A stretch of 64,000 bases of DNA, from NCBI RefSeq assembly GCF_009604405.1, contig NZ_WEGK01000002.1, positions 124,001-188,000 on the forward strand, written 5' to 3'. Below, one piece after another: positions 60,016 to 64,000 of this stretch (positions are counted from its first letter, which is position 1; each line of letters begins with the position of its first letter). This DNA comes from Nocardia macrotermitis. GTDB taxonomy: Bacteria; Actinomycetota; Actinomycetes; Mycobacteriales; Mycobacteriaceae. The translations under genes and the position numbers were made by a program. Below the pieces are notes generated by a model. The model made no database searches. It was not told the DNA's origin and saw only the letters and a program-made list of their open reading frames with translations.

Positions 60016-61623
60016 ATGCCGAACAACTTCGCCGATCTGTTCGAACACTCCGTCGACATCATGCCCGACCGGATCGCGGTCATCCAGGGCGATCGGCGGG
60101 TGAGTTTCCGGGAACTGGAGAAGCGCGCCAATCAGCTTGCGCACCACCTGGATTCGGTCGGCATCGGGGTGGGGGACCACGTCGGGTTCCAGATGCACAA
60201 CTCGGTGGAGACGTTGGAGACGCTCATCGCGTGCTTCAAGGTGCGCGCGGTGCCGATCAATATCAACTACCGGTACGGCACCGAGGAACTGAAGTACATC
60301 TACGACAACGCGGATCTCGTTGCGCTGGTTCATCATCGGTGTTACTCGCCGACGGTGGAGCAGGCGCGCGCGGCGGTGCCCTCGATCCGGCACTCGCTGG
60401 TCGTGGAGGACGATCAGGGCGGTGCAGGGGTGGAGAGCACCTCGACGCCTTACGAATCGGTTTTCGAAAGTGCTTCCGATGCGCGGGATTTCGGGGACCG
60501 TACCGCCGACGACCTGTTCATGATGTACACCGGCGGTACCACTGGCATGCCCAAGGGCGTGATGTGGCGGCAGGAGGACATGTGGCGGGTGCTCGGCGGC
60601 GGTATCGACTTCTACAACAACGAGCCGGTCACCGACGAGTACCAGCAGTCCCGCGTTGGGGCGCAAGCTGATCCGAGCATGTGGTTCGTGCTGCCGCCGC
60701 TGATCCACGCCGCGGCGATGATGCCGACCTTCACCGCGCTGTGGTCGGGGAACGCCGTGGTATTCGAGCCTCGGTTCGATCCGGACCGGGTGTGGCAGGT
60801 GATGGCGAGCGTCAAGCCGCACATCCTGGTCATCACCGGTGACGCGATGGCCCGGCCGCTGGTCGAGTCCTTCCGGGCGAACCCGGTGGACGCCTCCTCG
60901 CTGCTGGCCGTCGGGTCCGGTGCGGCGCTGCTGTCGCAGGCGGTGAAGAACGACATGATCGAGATGTTCCCGACCACCGTCATCACCGATTCCATCGGAT
61001 CGTCCGAAACCGGTTTCGGCGGAATAGGTTTCGCGCAGAAGGACGACGATCCGAGCCGTGGTCCCCGGGTGCAGACCGGGCGTGGTGCGCTGGTCGTGGA
61101 CGAGCAGGGTGCGCCGGTCGGTCCCGGCGGTGAGGGCTGGGTCGCCAAGACCGGGTCGGTGCCGATCGGGTACTACAAGGATCCGGTCAAGTCCGCCAAG
61201 CTCTTTCAGACCGTGGACGGCGCGCGCATGGTCGTCACCGACGACCGTGCCCGGGTCGAGGCGGACGGCTCGATCACGCTGCTGGGCCGCGGCAACATGG
61301 TGATCAACACCGGCGGCGAGAAGGTCTTCACCGAGGAGGTGGAGGCCGTGGTCAAGGCCCACGACACCGTCTTCGACGTGCTGGTCATCGGCGTTCCGCA
61401 CGAGCGCTGGGGGCAGCAGGTCGCGGCCGTGGTCTCCGCCGAGAGCGGCGCGACGATCGATTTCGAGGCGTTGCGCAAGCATGTGCGCGCCCACCTGGCC
61501 GGGTACAAGCTGCCCCGGCGGATCTGGGTCGTGGACGCCGTCGTCCGGGCTCCCAGCGGCAAGCCCGATTACCGCTGGGCCAAGGAGTACGCCGCCACGA
61601 ACAGCCCCGATCACGAGGGCTGA
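60016..61623 (+). CDS. fadD19: Acyl-CoA synthetase, FadD19-like
   Basis: A 535-residue ANL-superfamily enzyme: P-loop DDLFMMYTGGTTGMPKGVMW, VITDSIGSSETGFGGIGFAQ, hinge region GRGNMVINTGGEKVFTEEVE, and the catalytic lysine in APSGKPDYRWAKEYA. It resembles M. tuberculosis FadD19, which activates the C26 steroid side chain for branched-chain removal. Together with the EchA19-like gene and KstR-type sites nearby this supports a steroid role. FadD17 or another steroid-CoA ligase is the alternative. ATG 60016. Confidence 0.85.
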   Translation: MPNNFADLFEHSVDIMPDRIAVIQGDRRVSFRELEKRANQLAHHLDSVGIGVGDHVGFQMHNSVETLETLIACFKVRAVPININYRYGTEELKYIYDNADLVALVHHRCYSPTVEQARAAVPSIRHSLVVEDDQGGAGVESTSTPYESVFESASDARDFGDRTADDLFMMYTGGTTGMPKGVMWRQEDMWRVLGGGIDFYNNEPVTDEYQQSRVGAQADPSMWFVLPPLIHAAAMMPTFTALWSGNAVVFEPRFDPDRVWQVMASVKPHILVITGDAMARPLVESFRANPVDASSLLAVGSGAALLSQAVKNDMIEMFPTTVITDSIGSSETGFGGIGFAQKDDDPSRGPRVQTGRGALVVDEQGAPVGPGGEGWVAKTGSVPIGYYKDPVKSAKLFQTVDGARMVVTDDRARVEADGSITLLGRGNMVINTGGEKVFTEEVEAVVKAHDTVFDVLVIGVPHERWGQQVAAVVSAESGATIDFEALRKHVRAHLAGYKLPRRIWVVDAVVRAPSGKPDYRWAKEYAATNSPDHEG

Positions 61624-61742
61624 GTTCGGTGCGGTAGCGATCCGGGTGCGCCGACGCGCGTGTCCGGATCGTGTTCGACTGCGGTGCAACGGGTTCGGAT
61701 GATTCCCCCGGGGTGTCCGAAAGAGAGCCTTCCGCGCAAAAC

Positions 61743-61756
61743 GAGAACGTGTTCTA
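61743..61756. promoter_or_regulatory. KstR-type operator upstream of the decarboxylase gene
   Basis: GAGAACGTGTTCTA matches TNNAACNNGTTNNA except for the first base. It ends eight bases before the gene start and would overlap the promoter or transcript start. Confidence 0.65.
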
Positions 61757-61764
61757 ATCAGGAT

Positions 61765-62457
61765 ATGGCGGCAGTGCATACGATCCTCGGTGAACAAGTC
61801 ACGATGCCGGTGCAGATCCGGGTCGCGGACGCGGCATCGGCGATGTTCCTCGCCGATGCCCAGGCCACGCGAAACATCCTGGGCGGCACCGGATTGGAGC
61901 CCGTCACGATCGCCGGGCGGGCGATCTGCACGCTCGTCTTCGTCCGCTACATCGACGGCGATCTGGGCCCGTACCACGAGTTCGGACTCGCGGTGATGGC
62001 CCAGCTCCCCGGCGACCGCTCCAGCATCGGCATCTACATCTCGTGGCTCCCGGTGAACCAGCCCTTCACCCTGGCCGCCGGACGCGAAATCTGGGGCTTC
62101 CCAAAGGAAATGGCCGATATCCGGATCACCTCGCACGGCCGCGGCAAACGCTGCGAGGTCCTCATGGACGGCCGCCTGGTCGTGGCCCTGGAAACCAGCG
62201 GCGGCATCCCCGCCCCCGCCCAACTCGGCGGCGCGTCCATCGCGGCCTACACCAACCTCGACGGCGTCCTGCGCAGCACACCATGGGTGATGAACCCGTC
62301 CGAGGTCCGCATGCGCCCCGGCGGAGCCCGCGTCGAACTCGGCGAACACCCCATCGCCGAACAGATGCGCGCCCTGGGCCTACCCCGCCGCGCCCTGTTC
62401 ACCAGCGAAATCGGTTCGCTGCGAATGACTTTCGAGGACGCCCGAGAAGTCGGCTGA
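61765..62457 (+). CDS. Acetoacetate decarboxylase family protein
   Basis: A 230-residue protein of the acetoacetate decarboxylase fold: PVNQPFTLAAGREIWGFPKE with the Lys in the place of the Schiff-base lysine, PYHEFGLAVMAQLPGDRSSI, and the C-terminal QMRALGLPRRALFTSEIGSL. Schiff-base enzymes of this family act as decarboxylases, aldolases or hydratases. KstR-type control suggests a steroid degradation intermediate as substrate. ATG 61765 with AGG nearby; upstream frame lacks support. Confidence 0.87.
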   Translation: MAAVHTILGEQVTMPVQIRVADAASAMFLADAQATRNILGGTGLEPVTIAGRAICTLVFVRYIDGDLGPYHEFGLAVMAQLPGDRSSIGIYISWLPVNQPFTLAAGREIWGFPKEMADIRITSHGRGKRCEVLMDGRLVVALETSGGIPAPAQLGGASIAAYTNLDGVLRSTPWVMNPSEVRMRPGGARVELGEHPIAEQMRALGLPRRALFTSEIGSLRMTFEDAREVG

Positions 62458-62471
62458 GGCGCGCGACGACA

Positions 62472-62500
62472 GACCGGCGGGGGAGCGCCACCCGCCGGTC
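62472..62500. terminator. Shared terminator between convergent genes
   Basis: GACCGGCGGG (62472-62481) and CCCGCCGGTC (62491-62500) form a perfect ten-base stem between the decarboxylase and the convergent EchA19-like gene and can serve both. Confidence 0.75.
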
Positions 62501-62508
62501 CTACCTGC

Positions 62509-63330
62509 TCAGCGCCCCTTGAACTGCGGCTTGCGCTTCTCCGCGAACGCCCGTGGCCCTTCCTTCGCATCCTCACTGGCGAACACCGACAGCCCCACCT
62601 TCGCGTCCAGCTTGAACGCCTCCTCCTCGTGCATCCCCTCGGTGTCGCGGATGGTCCTGAGAATGGCCTGCACGGCCAGCGGGCCGTTGGCGTTGATCAT
62701 CTCGGCCAGTTCGAGGGCCTTGTCCAGCGCGGTGCCGTCCGGGACGACGTGGCCGATCAGCCCGATCTCCTTGGCCTCGGCCGCGGTGACGTGCCGTCCG
62801 GTCAGCAGGATCTCCGCCGCGATGGTGTACGGGATCTGCCGCGGCAGCCGCACCGCCGAGCCGCCCATCGGGTACAGGCTCCAACGTGCCTCGGACACAC
62901 CGAATTTCGCGCTCTCACCCGCGACGCGGATGTCGGTGCCCTGCAACAGTTCGGTGCCGCCCGCGATGGCCGCGCCCTCGACGGCGGCGATCAGCGGCTT
63001 GCTCAGCCGGTAGCCCTTGAGCAGTCCCGGAATGTTCGAGGCGTCGAACTTGCCGCCCGCGCCCATGGACTTGCTCGGATCGTTGCGGCTCATCGCCTTG
63101 AGGTCCGCGCCCGCGCAGAACGCCCCGCCCGCGCCGGTCAGGATGCAGCAGTGCAGGTCCGGATCCTCGTCGACGCGCCGCCACGCGTTCAGCATGATCT
63201 CGAGCATCTCGCCGGTCAGCGCGTTGCGGGCCGCGGGCCGGTTCATGGTGATGATCAGCGTCCCGCCGCGCTGTTCGACCAGCGCGTGTGGCTCGGTACT
63301 GCTACCGGTTTCAGTGGCTGCCGTGGTCAT
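62509..63330 (-). CDS. echA19: Enoyl-CoA hydratase, EchA19-like
   Basis: A 273-residue crotonase: oxyanion hole segments [12 protein letters not shown] and [20 protein letters not shown] with the second Glu, plus [20 protein letters not shown]. EchA19 of M. tuberculosis hydrates the steroid side-chain enoyl-CoA and is next to fadD19; the two are also close here. The start ATG 63330 gives an N-terminal extension of about ten residues. It diverges from the aldehyde dehydrogenase with a KstR-type site between them. Confidence 0.85.
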   Translation of the reverse strand: MTTAATETGSSTEPHALVEQRGGTLIITMNRPAARNALTGEMLEIMLNAWRRVDEDPDLHCCILTGAGGAFCAGADLKAMSRNDPSKSMGAGGKFDASNIPGLLKGYRLSKPLIAAVEGAAIAGGTELLQGTDIRVAGESAKFGVSEARWSLYPMGGSAVRLPRQIPYTIAAEILLTGRHVTAAEAKEIGLIGHVVPDGTALDKALELAEMINANGPLAVQAILRTIRDTEGMHEEEAFKLDAKVGLSVFASEDAKEGPRAFAEKRKPQFKGR

Positions 63331-63389
63331 CGCCGACTCTCTTCTCTCTCGTGGATAGGGGCAAGCTACCCCGGGACGTTGTCCTGAAC

Positions 63390-63403
63390 AATAACGTGTT
63401 CTA
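63390..63403. promoter_or_regulatory. KstR-type operator between echA19 and the aldehyde dehydrogenase gene
   Basis: AATAACGTGTTCTA matches TNNAACNNGTTNNA except for the first base. It lies midway between the divergent starts and could control both. Confidence 0.65.
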
Positions 63404-63454
63404 GTTTAGAGGAGGTGACCGCCGTCACGGGGCGGCAAGTGAGGGAGAGTGCGG

Positions 63455-64000
63455 ATGGAGACAAGCATGCAGAGCGGCGCGACCACGCTGCCGCCGCGGA
63501 TCACGAAGACGCTCATCGACCGGCTGACCGCGATGGTGACTGCGGGCACCGCCGGTGACAAGCGCGAACCCTACGAGATGATCGAGGTGTACACCGGCGC
63601 GGTCGTCGGCGAGCTGCCGCAGTCCTCGCCCGAGGACGTCGTCGCGGCCGCGGCCCAGGCGCGCAGCGCACAGAAAGAGTGGGCCTCCTGGTCGGTCGAA
63701 CGCCGCCTGGAAGTCTTCGCGCGCTGGCACGAACTGATCCTCGCCGAGATCGAGACCATCGCCGACCTCATCCAGATCGGCTCCGGCAAGACCCGCCGGA
63801 TGGCGATCGAGGAGTCCTGCGATCCGCCGATGGTGATCAGCCACTACCTGAAAACCGCTGCGCGCGTGCTGAAGCCGGTGCAGCGCGGCGGCTACATGCC
63901 GGTCATCTCCACCTCGATCCAGCAGCATCGGCCCAAGGGCGTCGTCGCGGTCATCGCGCCCTGGAACTTCCCGTTCGCCATCGCGATGTCCGACTCCACC
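63455..64000 (+). CDS. Aldehyde/succinate-semialdehyde dehydrogenase, N-terminal part (cut by window edge)
   Basis: 182 codons of an NAD(P)-dependent aldehyde dehydrogenase. EVYTGAVVGELPQSSPEDVV, the long helix WASWSVERRLEVFARWHELI and the dinucleotide-binding GVVAVIAPWNFPFAIAMSDS are visible; this resembles the succinate-semialdehyde dehydrogenase family (GabD2 type). The catalytic Cys and Glu lie beyond the window. ATG 63455 follows GAGGGAGAG. In M. tuberculosis the aldehyde dehydrogenase AldA (Rv0768) is part of the cyp123 cluster. Confidence 0.88.
   Translation, partial: METSMQSGATTLPPRITKTLIDRLTAMVTAGTAGDKREPYEMIEVYTGAVVGELPQSSPEDVVAAAAQARSAQKEWASWSVERRLEVFARWHELILAEIETIADLIQIGSGKTRRMAIEESCDPPMVISHYLKTAARVLKPVQRGGYMPVISTSIQQHRPKGVVAVIAPWNFPFAIAMSDST

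Noticed and set aside
59965..62349. Minus-strand open frame of 794 codons
   Set aside because: It is antisense to fadD19-like and decarboxylase genes with well-conserved motifs.

Overview
The window is high-GC actinobacterial DNA, most likely from Nocardia or a close relative. Evidence is the gene order (a FAD oxidase, an SRPBCC protein, YbaB, RecR, LeuA, MurT/GatD, aspartate kinase and Asd, the same set found in the M. tuberculosis Rv3708c-Rv3719 neighbourhood as I recall it), the mycobacterial-type sterol genes (CYP51, CYP123, CYP125, FadD19/EchA19-like), Tat-exported oxidoreductases, frequent GTG starts and leaderless or GTGA/ATGA-coupled genes. No rRNA, tRNA, CRISPR array, prophage or insertion sequence was found.

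Region 1-12 kb is housekeeping: a partial FAD oxidase, an SRPBCC protein, a secreted protein, ybaB-recR, a DUF5685 protein with a cysteine-rich tail, a Cds1-like cysteine desulfhydrase, leuA behind a Leu-codon leader peptide, and an EspI-like MinD/ParA ATPase. Region 12-23 kb holds a LysR/EamA divergent pair, two exported flavoenzymes (one of cholesterol-oxidase type), the murT-gatD cell-wall operon, a voltage-sensor-like membrane protein, LtrA, an SRPBCC protein and a DUF1918 protein. Region 23-34 kb has ask and asd separated by three 77-bp repeats, a YefM/YoeB toxin-antitoxin module with a perfect operator, a TetR/SnoaL divergent pair, a serine hydrolase, and an AAA+ ATPase/TPR membrane protein pair. 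Region 33-39 kb contains a LutC-like orphan, a second short Rho factor, and a MarR-ClC chloride channel operon.

Region 39-64 kb is largely steroid and lipid metabolism. A GMC oxidoreductase and CYP125 diverge from an intergenic region with two KstR-type sites. CYP51, a TetR regulator, an eight-gene leftward operon (SDR, beta-hydroxyacid dehydrogenase, CMD protein, KstD-like flavoprotein, F420 oxidoreductase, glycosyltransferase, methyltransferase, terpene-cyclase-like protein) and a rightward operon (CYP123, SDR, ferredoxin, NTF2-like protein, unknown protein, FadD19-like) follow. A decarboxylase, an EchA19-like hydratase and an aldehyde dehydrogenase end the window with two more KstR-type sites.

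Two non-coding patterns stand out. First, four promoters (for cyp51, the TetR gene, the SDR-led operon and the cyp123 operon) share one architecture: a -35 TTG element, a 17-18 bp spacer, a TANNNT -10, and directly abutting it the palindromic operator CCRKACASRTGTCC. This suggests a single sterol regulon run by the TetR encoded at 46.3-46.9 kb. Second, a family of MIRU-like coupled mini-ORFs of 71-77 bp sits between cistrons at murT-gatD, ask-asd and the HIBADH-CMD junction, each joined to neighbours by ATGA or TAG/ATG junctions.
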